From Thermosipho sp. (in: thermotogales) (GTDB taxonomy: Bacteria > Thermotogota > Thermotogae > Thermotogales > Fervidobacteriaceae), in the NCBI GenBank assembly GCA_017656345.1, contig JACDNZ010000008.1, positions 25,618 to 89,617 of the forward strand: a stretch of DNA of 64,000 nt, written 5' to 3'. Positions within the stretch are counted from its first letter, which is position 1. Each line of letters opens with the position of its first letter. The notes under the pieces are model-generated. The model was not told where the DNA came from. It was given only the letters and a program-made list of their open reading frames with translations, and ran no database searches. Positions 27,890 through 37,416 of the stretch are shown one piece after another. The position numbers and the translations under genes are program-made.

Positions 27890-28339
27890 ATGAAGATAGT
27901 TGCAACAAATAAAAAGGCCTACACAGATTATGTAATACAGGAAACTTACGAAGCGGGTATTGAATTAAAAGGTACTGAAGTTAAATCTTTAAGGGAAATG
28001 GGAGCTAATTTCAAAGATAGTTTTTGTAGAATAAAAGATGGAGAGGTATTTTTACTTAATTTGAATATACCACCGTATAGGAACGGTAATATTTTTAATC
28101 ACGATCCTGAGAGACCGAGAAAGTTATTGTTGCATAAAAAAGAAATACATAGACTTCTTGGTAAGGTTAAGGAACAGGGATTAACTATTATACCAACAAA
28201 GATATACTTTAATGAAAGAGGTAAAGTAAAAGTAGAAATAGCAGTTGCAAAGGGTAAGAAATTATATGACAAAAGAGAAGATATAAAGAGAAAAGAAATT
28301 AATAGAAAAATAAGTGAATATTTGAAAAGAAATAGATAG
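27890..28339 (+). CDS. smpB: SsrA-binding protein SmpB
   Basis: RNA-binding partner of tmRNA in trans-translation rescue of stalled ribosomes. 149 residues: [53 protein letters not shown] and the basic tail with [14 protein letters not shown], the part that enters the ribosomal A site. GGAGG stands before the ATG. The ssrA gene is not seen here. Confidence 0.98.
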   Translation: MKIVATNKKAYTDYVIQETYEAGIELKGTEVKSLREMGANFKDSFCRIKDGEVFLLNLNIPPYRNGNIFNHDPERPRKLLLHKKEIHRLLGKVKEQGLTIIPTKIYFNERGKVKVEIAVAKGKKLYDKREDIKRKEINRKISEYLKRNR

Positions 28340-28349
28340 GAGGGAGATT

Positions 28350-29069
28350 ATGTCTATAATTGAAAAGGTAGAAGAAAAAATTAAAGAGTACAAAGAAAAT
28401 TATAAGCCAAATAATATAGAACTATCAGATGTTAAAGTTAATAAATATATTGAACATACCAATTTAAAACCAATGGCTACAGAAGAAGATATAATAAAGT
28501 TATGTGAGGAAGCAAAAACATACAATTTTAGAGGTGTCTGTGTAAATCCTTCATTTGTTTCCTTAGTTAAAAATCAACTGGAAGGTAGCGACGTTAAAGT
28601 AGTTACAGTAGTAGGCTTTCCGCTCGGAGCTACTTCGATAGAAGCAAAAGCTTATGAAGCCAAAATGGCGGTTGAGCATGGAGCTGATGAAGTTGATATG
28701 GTTATCCATATCGGGTATTTAAAATCCGGTGAGTATAAATATGTGTACGAGGATATCGCATCAGTTGTAAATGCTGCAAAAGTTCCTGTAAAGGTGATAA
28801 TAGAGACCTGTTATTTGACAGATGAAGAAAAAATTGCAGCTTGTGTAATTGCCAAAGAAGCTGGTGCAGCTTTTGTAAAAACATCTACTGGATTTGGAAC
28901 ACATGGTGCAAAAGTTGAGGATGTAAGTTTAATGAGATGGGTAGTTGGAGATAAATTAGGAGTGAAAGCTTCTGGAGGAGTAAAAACTTATGAAGATGCA
29001 ATTAACATGATAAAAGCAGGTGCAAATAGTATTGGAACAAGTTCGGGGGTATCAATAGTAAAGAGGTGA
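28350..29069 (+). CDS. deoC: Deoxyribose-phosphate aldolase
   Basis: Class I aldolase that splits 2-deoxyribose-5-phosphate into acetaldehyde and glyceraldehyde-3-phosphate. A TIM barrel with [56 protein letters not shown] and the Schiff-base lysine in [25 protein letters not shown] ends the barrel. 239 residues with a short N-terminal extension. GGAGGGAG precedes the ATG. Confidence 0.97.
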   Translation: MSIIEKVEEKIKEYKENYKPNNIELSDVKVNKYIEHTNLKPMATEEDIIKLCEEAKTYNFRGVCVNPSFVSLVKNQLEGSDVKVVTVVGFPLGATSIEAKAYEAKMAVEHGADEVDMVIHIGYLKSGEYKYVYEDIASVVNAAKVPVKVIIETCYLTDEEKIAACVIAKEAGAAFVKTSTGFGTHGAKVEDVSLMRWVVGDKLGVKASGGVKTYEDAINMIKAGANSIGTSSGVSIVKR

Positions 29070-29073
29070 GAAT

Positions 29074-30189
29074 TTGAGAGTTTTAGGTCTTATACTTGCT
29101 GGGGGGAAAAGTGAAAAACTTGGGAAGCTTGTTTATAAAAGGGCAAGCGCTGCGTTACCAATTGCAGGAAAATATAGAGCTATAGATTTTACATTAAGTA
29201 ATATGGTTAACTCTGATATTATTAAAGTTGGAGTTCTTACTCAATATAACCCCCGGAGTTTAATGGATCATCTTGGTTCAGGTAAAGAATGGAACCTTGA
29301 CAGAAAAAAAGGGGGTCTTTATATATTACAACCTTATATAGGTTTGAATGGGCAGTATTGGTACAGAGGAACTGCAGATGCTATTTTTCAAAATATAACT
29401 GTTTTGAAACGTGGTGAAGAAGATTATGTCTTAATTGGTTCAGGTGATCATATTTATAAAATGATATATAATGATTTATATATGTATCATTTTACAAAAG
29501 GTGCAGATATAACATTAGTTACAAAGGAATTGGATGAAAGTTATAACATAAAAGATTATGGTACTGTGGTTGTTAATGATGACATGAGAGTTATTGAATT
29601 TAACGAAAAAGTAGACAATCCTCCTTCAAGGAGGGCTTTTCTTGGAATTTACTTTATTAATAAGCATCTTTTAATGGATCTTTTATATACAATTGTTCCA
29701 GATGGAGGTTATGATCTATTATTAGATGTTATTCTTCCAAAGATTAATGAATTGAAAGTATATGCTTATGATTTTAAAGGATATTGGAGAAATATTAAAA
29801 AAGGTATTGACGAATATTTTAGGATCAATATGGAAATTATTGAAAATAGAGGAATCAGAGAAGAACTATTTTATAAAAATGGAAAAGTTTTTACTAAATT
29901 AAAAGATTTTCCACCCGCTAAATTTACAGCAACTTCAATAGTAGATAATTCTGTTATAGCAGATGGCTGTGTTATATCTGGAATGGTAAAAAATTCTGTT
30001 CTTTTTAGAGGAGTAGTAGTTAAAGCGGGTGCAAGAATAGAAAATTCTATAATCATGCAGGGGACAGTTATAGAAGAAGGTGCAACGGTAAAGAATGCGA
30101 TTATTGATAAAGATTGTATAGTAAGAGAAGGCCAAACACTTATTGGGGATTTTGAACCAGTTGTTTTAGAAAAGAGAATGATAGTTTAG
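29074..30189 (+). CDS. glgD: Glucose-1-phosphate adenylyltransferase-like subunit GlgD
   Basis: A 371-residue nucleotidyltransferase-fold protein with a C-terminal left-handed beta-helix. The N-terminal loop reads [20 protein letters not shown] where active enzymes have GGxGxRLxxLTxxxAKPAV, as in GlgC next door; the catalytic Arg and the KP are therefore lost. This matches GlgD, the non-catalytic partner of GlgC in ADP-glucose synthesis. GSGDHIYKM and GYWRNI are retained. TTG start behind GGTGAG; it is 4 bp from deoC and 11 bp from glgC, so the pair is co-expressed. Confidence 0.9.
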   Translation: MRVLGLILAGGKSEKLGKLVYKRASAALPIAGKYRAIDFTLSNMVNSDIIKVGVLTQYNPRSLMDHLGSGKEWNLDRKKGGLYILQPYIGLNGQYWYRGTADAIFQNITVLKRGEEDYVLIGSGDHIYKMIYNDLYMYHFTKGADITLVTKELDESYNIKDYGTVVVNDDMRVIEFNEKVDNPPSRRAFLGIYFINKHLLMDLLYTIVPDGGYDLLLDVILPKINELKVYAYDFKGYWRNIKKGIDEYFRINMEIIENRGIREELFYKNGKVFTKLKDFPPAKFTATSIVDNSVIADGCVISGMVKNSVLFRGVVVKAGARIENSIIMQGTVIEEGATVKNAIIDKDCIVREGQTLIGDFEPVVLEKRMIV

Positions 30190-30200
30190 GAGCTGGTAAG

Positions 30201-31448
30201 ATGAAAAATATTGTAGCCCTCATTCTTGCGGGTGGTCAGGGAACCAGATTGGGTGTTTTAACTGAAAAAATTGCAAAACCAGCTGTTCAATTTGGTGGGA
30301 AATACAGATTAATTGATTTTACTTTGAGTAATTGTGTGAATTCAGGAATATATAAAGTGGGGGTTTTGACGCAATACAAACCCCATCTTTTAAATAAACA
30401 TATTGGTATAGGTAAACCCTGGGATCTTGATAGAAAAGATGGTGGAGTTACTATTTTACAACCCTATTTTACTGAAAAAGAAAAAGTTTGGTTTAGTGGA
30501 ACAGCAGATGCGGTTTACCAGAATATAGAGTTTGTCGATGAATACTCTCCAGAATATGTTCTAATCTTATCTGGTGATCATGTTTATTCAATGGATTATA
30601 ATGAATTAATCGATTACCATATATCTAAAAGTGCTCTTGCTACTGTTGCATGCCTTGAAGTACCTCTTTCGGAAGCAAATAGATTTGGAATAATGGTTAC
30701 TGATCTTGAAAATAGAATTGTTGAGTTTCAAGAAAAACCTCAAAAGCCAAAATCAAATCTGGCTTCTTTGGGTATATATATTTTCCAGTGGGATTTTATT
30801 AGAGAAGTATTGATTAGTGATGCAAAAAACCCTGAAAGTTCTCACGATTTTGGTAAAGATATAATTCCAAAAATTTTAGAAACTTCAAGAATTTTTGCTT
30901 TTCCTTTTGACGGTTACTGGCGGGATGTTGGAACGATTTCATCTTATCTTGAAGCAAATTTAGAACTTACAAGACCAATTCCCGCGTTTAATATTCACGA
31001 TAAAAATTGGCGAATATACACACATTCGGAAGAAATGCCACCAGCATATATATCTAAAGAAGCGAAGATAAAGAATTCTTTGATTAGTGAAGGTTGTGAA
31101 ATATATGGAAGTATTGAAAATTCGGTAATTTCCCAGGGAGTGGAAGTTGGGAAAGGTTCAGTAATTAAGAATTCAGTGATAATGTCAAAAGTAAAAATAG
31201 GTGATAATTGCTATATTGAAAATACAATAATAGCGGAAAATGTGATTGTAGGAAACTCTGTAAAAATAGGTGTGGGTGAATTTGCTGAAAGTAAACTGAA
31301 TAGTAAAATTTACAACAGTGAAATTTCGGTTATAGGTATGGATAGTATAATTAAAGACGAAGTAACAATTGGGAAAAATTGTGTAATAGGTAATGAAAAA
31401 GTTGTAGATTTTAGAATAACACTTGAGTCCGGAGATTATATTTATTAG
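30201..31448 (+). CDS. glgC: Glucose-1-phosphate adenylyltransferase GlgC
   Basis: Catalytic ADP-glucose pyrophosphorylase, the committed step of bacterial glycogen synthesis. It has [29 protein letters not shown] at the N-terminus (described in short: GGxGTRL...AKPAV), [21 protein letters not shown] and GYWRDVGTI, then a C-terminal beta-helix of hexapeptide repeats. 415 residues. GGAGCTGG precedes the ATG. Together with GlgD it likely forms a mixed tetramer; glycogen synthase genes are outside the window. Confidence 0.95.
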   Translation: MKNIVALILAGGQGTRLGVLTEKIAKPAVQFGGKYRLIDFTLSNCVNSGIYKVGVLTQYKPHLLNKHIGIGKPWDLDRKDGGVTILQPYFTEKEKVWFSGTADAVYQNIEFVDEYSPEYVLILSGDHVYSMDYNELIDYHISKSALATVACLEVPLSEANRFGIMVTDLENRIVEFQEKPQKPKSNLASLGIYIFQWDFIREVLISDAKNPESSHDFGKDIIPKILETSRIFAFPFDGYWRDVGTISSYLEANLELTRPIPAFNIHDKNWRIYTHSEEMPPAYISKEAKIKNSLISEGCEIYGSIENSVISQGVEVGKGSVIKNSVIMSKVKIGDNCYIENTIIAENVIVGNSVKIGVGEFAESKLNSKIYNSEISVIGMDSIIKDEVTIGKNCVIGNEKVVDFRITLESGDYIY

Positions 31449-31462
31449 TTGGGGTGTAGAAA

Positions 31463-32458
31463 TTGAAGATAACGAAAATAAATGAAAATAATTATAAAGA
31501 ATGTGCAAGGCTAATTTATCTTGAAAAAAAGGATTATTTCGATTTTATTTTCAAAAACCCTCTTGATATTATTGAAAAAGCTATACTCAAGTCTATTCCT
31601 CCATTCCTTCCGGAGAATTCTATTGTTTTTGAAGATGAGAATAACAATGTTTTAGGAGTACTTTTGTTCGCACCGAAACGTGCTTTTAGACATGGTTATG
31701 AAAAATGGTTTAAGATTTTGGGTTTGAAAGTGTTTGGAACAGGAATAAAATTATCATCCATCATTGGGCAAATATTAATTAATTTTACTCTGGAAGATGT
31801 ATATATTATTTCTATTTCTGGAAGATCTTTGGATATTGAGTATGAACTTTTGTATCGTTTTATTACGTCGTATGATTATAATCGAATAATAACAGATGTT
31901 CCAATGACAATTTTAGAAAAGTATAAGACTTTCGGGTTTATCGAAGTTCAAAGTATGAACGATAAATTGGTTAGAATGTCTAAAAATATGGCATACGAAA
32001 CCGTAAGTGGTATAGGTTGGGATACACATTCAATTGTTGAAGGTGAAAAATTAGTTTTGGGTGGAATTGAAATACCATATGCATTTGGTCTAAAAGGGCA
32101 TTCCGATGCGGATGTTTTAGTGCATGCTATTATTGATTCTTTATTGGGGGTTTCTTTGAAGAAAGATATAGGTTATGTTTTTCCGGAAAATAAGGTTCCT
32201 GAAGGAATAAGTAGTATATATTTATTAAAAGAGGCGTTGAAAAAGATTAAAGTAAAAGGATATTTTCCCACAAATATAGATTGTATTATTATTACCAAGC
32301 ATAAACTTGGTGAGTACAGGGAGAAAATGTCGGAGAATTTATCAAAAATTTTAAATTGTCCTGTCAGTTTGAAGTTTAAGACTGGAAATGATGTATATCC
32401 TGAATCGAAAGGTGAAGGAATAACCGCAATGTGTGTGAGTAATTTAATAGTAATATAG
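31463..32458 (+). CDS. ispF: GNAT-like domain fused to 2-C-methyl-D-erythritol 2,4-cyclodiphosphate synthase (IspF)
   Basis: A 331-residue two-domain protein. Residues 1-175 look like a GNAT-type acyltransferase, ending in the usual LEKYKTFGFIEVQSM pattern. Residues about 181-331 are IspF of the MEP pathway: zinc ligands Asp187 and His189 in GWDTHS and His221 in VLVHAIID, GHSDAD at 212-217, DIGYVFPE near 235-242 and KGEGITAM near 316. The usual TTTE segment is replaced by KTGND (306-310), so the diphosphate-binding Glu is not in its normal place. The reading frame is continuous, and an internal ATG at 31988 lacks a ribosome binding site, so the fusion appears real. TTG start. Lone IspF proteins are about 160 residues. 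Confidence 0.88.
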   Translation: MKITKINENNYKECARLIYLEKKDYFDFIFKNPLDIIEKAILKSIPPFLPENSIVFEDENNNVLGVLLFAPKRAFRHGYEKWFKILGLKVFGTGIKLSSIIGQILINFTLEDVYIISISGRSLDIEYELLYRFITSYDYNRIITDVPMTILEKYKTFGFIEVQSMNDKLVRMSKNMAYETVSGIGWDTHSIVEGEKLVLGGIEIPYAFGLKGHSDADVLVHAIIDSLLGVSLKKDIGYVFPENKVPEGISSIYLLKEALKKIKVKGYFPTNIDCIIITKHKLGEYREKMSENLSKILNCPVSLKFKTGNDVYPESKGEGITAMCVSNLIVI

Positions 32459-32489
32459 ATAATACAGTGGATGAAGAAGAGGTGGGATA

Positions 32490-33107
32490 ATGAGGAAATT
32501 GGTATTTTTCATATTAATTTTTTTGGCAATTGTATCTTTTTCTGCAGTTTATTCAATTAAAATTAACGATACCCCTATTGGAACAACAGTTTTAAATGAG
32601 GTAACTGAGGATGTGTATAATGTAGTAACTACGATCGAGTATGGAGCAGTTTATACTATTGAGTCGACTACTACATATGATGGTGAATATTTTAAAAACT
32701 ATGTAGTTTCATTTAGTGTAGATGGTAGCTTTACAAGTATGATAACAGGTAAATATGATGGAAATACCGCAAAATTTGTGTTTGAAACCAGCTATAGTTC
32801 AAATACAATTAATATAAGTAGGAAAAATTTGGTTATCTTGGATAATAATTTTATACTTTCGCATTTCATAAAAATAATAGAATATCCATCTCCTTTGTTT
32901 GAAATGGTGATTCCTCAATTATTGTTTAACCCGTCGAAAACTGAGTATGCTGTTGGAGAGGCAAGTTTGAAAAAAATTAACAATAGATTTGAAATAGAAT
33001 ATCAGAATGAAAAGATATATATCACGGTAGAAGGTAACAGAATTAACAAAATCGAATATCCAACTTCTTCGATTGTTGTGGAGCTGGTTGATAGTGAAAA
33101 CTTCTGA
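32490..33107 (+). CDS. Exported hypothetical protein
   Basis: A 205-residue protein with a clear signal peptide (RKLVFFILIFLAIVSFSAVYS) and no recognised domain. The mature part is rich in beta-prone Thr, Ser, Tyr, Ile and Val with many Asn, suggesting a periplasmic beta-rich fold. GAGGTGGG precedes the ATG. Its 3' end overlaps the rsmA start by 14 bp, so it is translated in the same transcript as that gene. Function unknown. Confidence 0.8.
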   Translation: MRKLVFFILIFLAIVSFSAVYSIKINDTPIGTTVLNEVTEDVYNVVTTIEYGAVYTIESTTTYDGEYFKNYVVSFSVDGSFTSMITGKYDGNTAKFVFETSYSSNTINISRKNLVILDNNFILSHFIKIIEYPSPLFEMVIPQLLFNPSKTEYAVGEASLKKINNRFEIEYQNEKIYITVEGNRINKIEYPTSSIVVELVDSENF

Positions 33108-33885
33108 TTTACTAAAAAAATATGGTATAAAGTTAAACAAAAAATTGGGTCAAAATTTTTTATCTAACTCCAGCATTGCCAGAAAAATAGTAGAACTTGC
33201 GAATATAAAAGAAACCGATGTCATTTTAGAAATAGGTCCTGGTGCCGGTACATTGACAGAAGAAATACTAAAGACTGGTGCAAAAGTAATAGGAGTGGAA
33301 ATAGATACCAGATTAAAACCTATACTTGAGCGATTGAATGGTTACAAAAATTTCACGTTGATCTTCGACGACTTTTTGAAATTTGATACCGCTTTTTTGC
33401 CTGCAGGTTTTCGTGTGATTTCAAATATCCCTTATTCAATAACAGGACCTATTTTAAAAAAGATTTTGTTTTCTTCCTTTTCTGATGCGTATATAATGGT
33501 ACAAAAAGAAGTTGGAGATAGATTACTTGCACAGGTTGGTGATTCAAATAGAAGTTTTTTAACAGTAGTTTTGCAGACATTTTGTCAAATTGAAAAAGTA
33601 TTGACAGTTTCAAAAGGAAATTTTGTCCCTAATCCTAAAGTGGATAGTGTAGTAATAAAAATAGTGAGAAAAAGGGAAGTATATGAAAAATATGATATAA
33701 AAGGGTTTTGGAGTTTCGTATCAAAATGTTTTAGTCAAAAAAGAAAAACATTGTACAACAATATGAAAACCTTTGTGAGTAACGTTAATGAGTTGAGATC
33801 GAAGTATGATCTGAATTTGAGGCCAGAACAGGTTGAAGAAAAAATGTTTTTAAAAATGTTTGAAGAATCAGTGGGCCCCAAGTAG
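33094..33885 (+). CDS. rsmA: 16S rRNA dimethyladenosine transferase RsmA (KsgA)
   Basis: Dimethylates two adjacent adenines (A1518/A1519) in the helix 45 loop of 16S rRNA during late 30S assembly. 263 residues: KKLGQNFLSNSSIARKIVE, SAM motif EIGPGAGTLTEEI, catalytic ISNIPYSITGP and FVPNPKVDSVVIKI. The GTG at 33094 is about ten bases after GGAG and begins the usual MKTSDLLKKYG; the TTG at 33088 is an alternative. A hairpin overlaps its stop codon. Confidence 0.95.
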   Translation: MKTSDLLKKYGIKLNKKLGQNFLSNSSIARKIVELANIKETDVILEIGPGAGTLTEEILKTGAKVIGVEIDTRLKPILERLNGYKNFTLIFDDFLKFDTAFLPAGFRVISNIPYSITGPILKKILFSSFSDAYIMVQKEVGDRLLAQVGDSNRSFLTVVLQTFCQIEKVLTVSKGNFVPNPKVDSVVIKIVRKREVYEKYDIKGFWSFVSKCFSQKRKTLYNNMKTFVSNVNELRSKYDLNLRPEQVEEKMFLKMFEESVGPK

Positions 33886-33898
33886 GGGCTCATATTTT
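33872..33898 (+). terminator. Weak hairpin at the end of rsmA, possible attenuator
   Basis: TGGGCCCC (33872-33879) / GGGGCTCA (33885-33892) with loop AAGTA and one G-T pair, followed by TATTTT. It overlaps the rsmA stop. The T-run is short, so partial termination or mRNA 3'-end protection is more likely than full termination. Confidence 0.45.
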
Positions 33899-33916
33899 GG
33901 AAAGAGGTGGAGTAAC

Positions 33917-34825
33917 ATGAGAATTCTTTACATGGGAACTCCAGATTTTGCAAAAGAGCATCTCGAGCATTTAATTAAAAATAAGTTTAATATTGTTGCA
34001 GTTGTTTCGCAACAGGATAAACCAAGAGGAAGAGGAAAAAAAATCTTACCAACACCGGTAAAAGAAGTTGCATTAAAATATGGTATACCTATACTTCAAC
34101 CGAAATCCTTAAATAAGGAAGGTTTAAAGATCATAGAAGAATTTAGACCTGATATTGGAATTGTTGTAGCGTATGGTAAACTTTTGAAACCACCATTTCT
34201 GGATACTATTCCATTTTTTAATGTCCATGCTTCATTATTACCAAAATATAGAGGTGCAGCACCTATTCAGAGAACTTTGGAAAATGGTGAAACAAAAACT
34301 GGAATTACAATTTTTAAAATTGGAATAGGAATGGATGATGGGCCAATTGCACTTCAGAAAGAAGTAAATATTGATGAATTTGAGACTTTTGGGAGTTTAT
34401 ATGAGAAACTTCTAAAACTTGGGAAAAATATGTTAGTTGAATTTTTAAATAACTATCCTTTAGAACTTAATCCACAACAAGGTGAACCTTCTTATGCTCC
34501 AAAGATAACAAAGGAAGATCTACAACTGAGTTTCTCAAAAAAATGTGTGGAAGTAAAAGATAAAATCAGAGCGTATGATCCACTACCGGGTGTAAGAACA
34601 AATTTAAATGGTAAGAATGTGAAACTCTTTGGAGTGTTTTATTATGAAAAGAAGGCAGTACAAAGTGAAGGAACGATATTGGAAATCAATGATAAAGGTG
34701 CAATTATTTCATGTTTGGATGGGGTTGTTGGTGTAAAATATATCCAGTTTCCCGGAAAAACCAGGATCACCTTTTTAGAAGCAAAAAATGGAAAACTTTT
34801 AAGAGAAGGTGATGTGTTTGCGTAA
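33917..34825 (+). CDS. fmt: Methionyl-tRNA formyltransferase
   Basis: Transfers a formyl group from 10-formyl-THF to initiator Met-tRNA. 302 residues: YMGTPDFAKEHLEHL, QQDKPRGRGKKILPTPVK, the catalytic region FFNVHASLLPKYRGAAPIQ, then GMDDGPIALQKE and a C-terminal OB-like domain. The ATG at 33917 has GAGGTGGAG upstream; upstream in-frame codons run back into rsmA. It overlaps trmFO by 8 bp. Confidence 0.96.
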   Translation: MRILYMGTPDFAKEHLEHLIKNKFNIVAVVSQQDKPRGRGKKILPTPVKEVALKYGIPILQPKSLNKEGLKIIEEFRPDIGIVVAYGKLLKPPFLDTIPFFNVHASLLPKYRGAAPIQRTLENGETKTGITIFKIGIGMDDGPIALQKEVNIDEFETFGSLYEKLLKLGKNMLVEFLNNYPLELNPQQGEPSYAPKITKEDLQLSFSKKCVEVKDKIRAYDPLPGVRTNLNGKNVKLFGVFYYEKKAVQSEGTILEINDKGAIISCLDGVVGVKYIQFPGKTRITFLEAKNGKLLREGDVFA

Positions 34826-36122
34826 GGTCAATATTGTAGGAGCTGGTCTCGCGGGCGTAGAAGTTGCTTGGAAGTTAGCAAATGCGGGAATCCATGTAAG
34901 AATTTATGAACAGAAGCCAAAAAAATTTTCGCCTGTTCATAAATCTGAATATTTTGCCGAGCTTGTTTGTAGTAATTCACTAAAATCTGAAAGTATTGAG
35001 AATGCAGAAGGTGTTTTAAAGAAAGAAATGAAAATGCTTGATTCAATTGTTTTAAATTGTGCGGAAAAAAATAGAGTACCAGCTGGTAAAGCATTAGCGG
35101 TTGAGAGGGAGAAATTTTCAAAATGCATAACAGATTTAATAAAATCATTTGAAAATGTTGAAGTTATAAATGAAGAAGTGAAAGAAATAGATCTTGAGAC
35201 TGAAGATATCTGGGTAATTGCAACTGGTCCAACGACTGATGGGGAGTTTGCAAAATGGCTTTCAGAGATTTGTGGTGGTTTTCTTAATTTTTTTGATGCG
35301 GTTGCACCGATTATATCTGGTGACAGCATAAATTTCGATATATGTTTTGTGGCAGATAGATATGGAAGAATGGGTGAAGGGGATTATGTAAATTGTCCCA
35401 TGACGAAAGAAGAATATGAAAAGTTTTACGAAGCACTTGTTAATTCAGAAACTATTGAAATGAAGGATTTTGATAAAAAATTACTTTTTGAAAGATGTCA
35501 ACCAGTGGAAGAAATAGCTAAAAGTGGTGAAAAATCTCTGGCTTTTGGTCCACTCCGCCCAGTTGGATTTATTGATCCAAGAACTGGGAAAATGCCATAT
35601 GCGGTGGTTCAATTGCGTAAAGAGGATAAAGATGGAAATATGTACAACATTGTTGGTTTTCAGACAAGATTAAGGTGGAAAAAGCAGGAGAAAATTATTC
35701 GGTTGATTCCAGGATTGGAAAATGCTGAAATTTTGAGATATGGTGTAATGCATAGAAATACTTACATTAATTCTCCAAAAGTTTTAGATGATTATTTAAG
35801 ACATAAAAAATATAAAAATTTGTTTTTTGCAGGTCAGATAGTGGGTGTAGAAGGATATCTTGAGTCTGCTGCAAGTGGAATTTATGTTGGTATGAATTTA
35901 AGAAGGATATTTGAAGGGAAAGAAATGATAAGATTCCCTGAAAATTCAATGATTGGTGCATTAATTGAATATGTAACAACTGCAGAAAGCTTAAAACCAA
36001 TGTATGCCAATTTTGGTTTAATTAACGTAAAGAAGAAAATAAAAGATAAGAAGGAAAGAAGAAAATATATTGCAAATATTTGTATAGAGCAAATGCAAAA
36101 ATTTGTTGATATGCTAAAATAA
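34818..36122 (+). CDS. trmFO: tRNA uridine-54 C5 methyltransferase TrmFO (folate-dependent)
   Basis: FAD and methylenetetrahydrofolate-dependent enzyme that makes ribothymidine at tRNA position 54. The N-terminal FAD site is VNIVGAGLAGVEVAWKLA. The conserved cysteine lies in ELVCSNSLKSES near residue 51, and CQPVEEIAKSGEKSLAFGPLRPVG is typical. YRLRW-like TRLRWKKQE and AGQIVGVEGYLESAASG follow. 434 residues. TTG at 34818 is favoured (GAAGGTGA five bases before); the ATG at 34812 overlaps this site. Confidence 0.95.
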   Translation: MRKVNIVGAGLAGVEVAWKLANAGIHVRIYEQKPKKFSPVHKSEYFAELVCSNSLKSESIENAEGVLKKEMKMLDSIVLNCAEKNRVPAGKALAVEREKFSKCITDLIKSFENVEVINEEVKEIDLETEDIWVIATGPTTDGEFAKWLSEICGGFLNFFDAVAPIISGDSINFDICFVADRYGRMGEGDYVNCPMTKEEYEKFYEALVNSETIEMKDFDKKLLFERCQPVEEIAKSGEKSLAFGPLRPVGFIDPRTGKMPYAVVQLRKEDKDGNMYNIVGFQTRLRWKKQEKIIRLIPGLENAEILRYGVMHRNTYINSPKVLDDYLRHKKYKNLFFAGQIVGVEGYLESAASGIYVGMNLRRIFEGKEMIRFPENSMIGALIEYVTTAESLKPMYANFGLINVKKKIKDKKERRKYIANICIEQMQKFVDMLK

Positions 36123-36138
36123 ATTAGGAGTGATGTGA

Positions 36139-37416
36139 GTGAAATATACTTTGCTTGGTTTTGGAATAAGTAACAGAGAAATATTAAAGTATCTTTTAAA
36201 AAAAGGTGAAGAAGTATTTGTAAGTGAGCAAAGAAAACTTTCGGAAGCTGACAAAAGATTTTTAATAAAGAATGGAGTTGAATTTGAAGAATCTGGACAT
36301 TCTGATAAAGTGCTTGAAAGTGATTTAATTATAGTAAGTCCAGGGATACACTTTGATAGTCCGATTATTAAAAAAGCAAAAATAAATCAAATTGATATTG
36401 ATACAGAACTTTCATTCTGTATCAATGAATTAAAAAAATTAGGTTGGTCACCATATATTGTTGCAGTAACAGGTTCTGTTGGGAAGAGTACAACAGTATC
36501 TATGTTACATCATGTTTTAAACAAGCAAACAAGAAGTTTACTTGCCGGAAATATAGGCATACCAGTTGCAAAACTGCTTAATGATGATTTAAGGGCAGAT
36601 TATTTAGTTCTTGAAGTAAGTAGTTTCCAATTATTTTGGACCAATTATTTCAAACCAAATCTCTCTGCGATTTTAAACATATATCCTAACCATTTGAATT
36701 GGCATCCAGATATGGAACATTATGTTATGTCTAAATTCAAAATAGCATTATCTCAAGGAGAAGATGATATATTTGTTTATAATCCCGAAGATATTAATAT
36801 AGTAAAAAACTTAAATTTAGTTAAAGCAAAAAAGATTCCGTTTTTGAAAACCTTTAATCTTAATGATTTACCGGAACATCTTAGGTATAAACAAACACTC
36901 GAAAATGTTGCAGCTTCAAAAACAATAATTGAAGCAATTGGTTTTGAGTTTAAGATAGAATTTTTAGAAGATTTTCAAAAGTTACCTCATAGGATGGAGT
37001 TTGTTACAGAAATTAATGGAATAAAATTTTTCAATGATTCAAAAGCAACAAATGCTATTGCAGTAATCAGAGCAGTTGAGAATTTTGATGAAAATTTACA
37101 TTTAATAATGGCTGGAATTGGTAAAAAAGAGGATTATACTGACCTTGTAAAAGTTCTTGAAAAACATATAAAATCACTTGCCATTGTGGGTCCTATAGCT
37201 GAAGACCTTAAACCATATTTAAAAGGTGCAAAAATTAAATATTTTGAATCGAATAGTATAATTGAAGCTGTTCAAAAATTGTTTGCCCAAGCTGAGAGTG
37301 GAGATGTAATTATGCTAAGTCCTGGTGGAGCGAGTTTTGATGCATATAAGAATTTTGAAGAACGTGGAGAATATTTCAAACAAATAGTCAAACAACTCGA
37401 GGAGGCGAAATATTGA
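36139..37416 (+). CDS. murD: UDP-N-acetylmuramoylalanine--D-glutamate ligase MurD
   Basis: Cytoplasmic Mur ligase adding D-Glu to UDP-MurNAc-L-Ala in peptidoglycan synthesis. The N-terminal Rossmann domain starts YTLLGFGISNREIL; the ATP loop is VTGSVGKSTTVSML near 112-125, where many MurD proteins have TGTNGKT/S; NIYPNHLNWHPDMEHY, LPHRMEFV and FNDSKATN follow. 425 residues. GTG start after GGAGTGATG. Other mur genes are absent, so this is a separated cell-wall gene. Its stop overlaps the lepA start by 4 bp. Confidence 0.95.
   Translation: MKYTLLGFGISNREILKYLLKKGEEVFVSEQRKLSEADKRFLIKNGVEFEESGHSDKVLESDLIIVSPGIHFDSPIIKKAKINQIDIDTELSFCINELKKLGWSPYIVAVTGSVGKSTTVSMLHHVLNKQTRSLLAGNIGIPVAKLLNDDLRADYLVLEVSSFQLFWTNYFKPNLSAILNIYPNHLNWHPDMEHYVMSKFKIALSQGEDDIFVYNPEDINIVKNLNLVKAKKIPFLKTFNLNDLPEHLRYKQTLENVAASKTIIEAIGFEFKIEFLEDFQKLPHRMEFVTEINGIKFFNDSKATNAIAVIRAVENFDENLHLIMAGIGKKEDYTDLVKVLEKHIKSLAIVGPIAEDLKPYLKGAKIKYFESNSIIEAVQKLFAQAESGDVIMLSPGGASFDAYKNFEERGEYFKQIVKQLEEAKY

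Noticed and set aside
31988..32458. Possible separate ispF gene starting at an internal ATG
   Set aside because: No ribosome binding site lies before this ATG and the frame from the GNAT-like part is continuous, so a fusion is the simpler reading.
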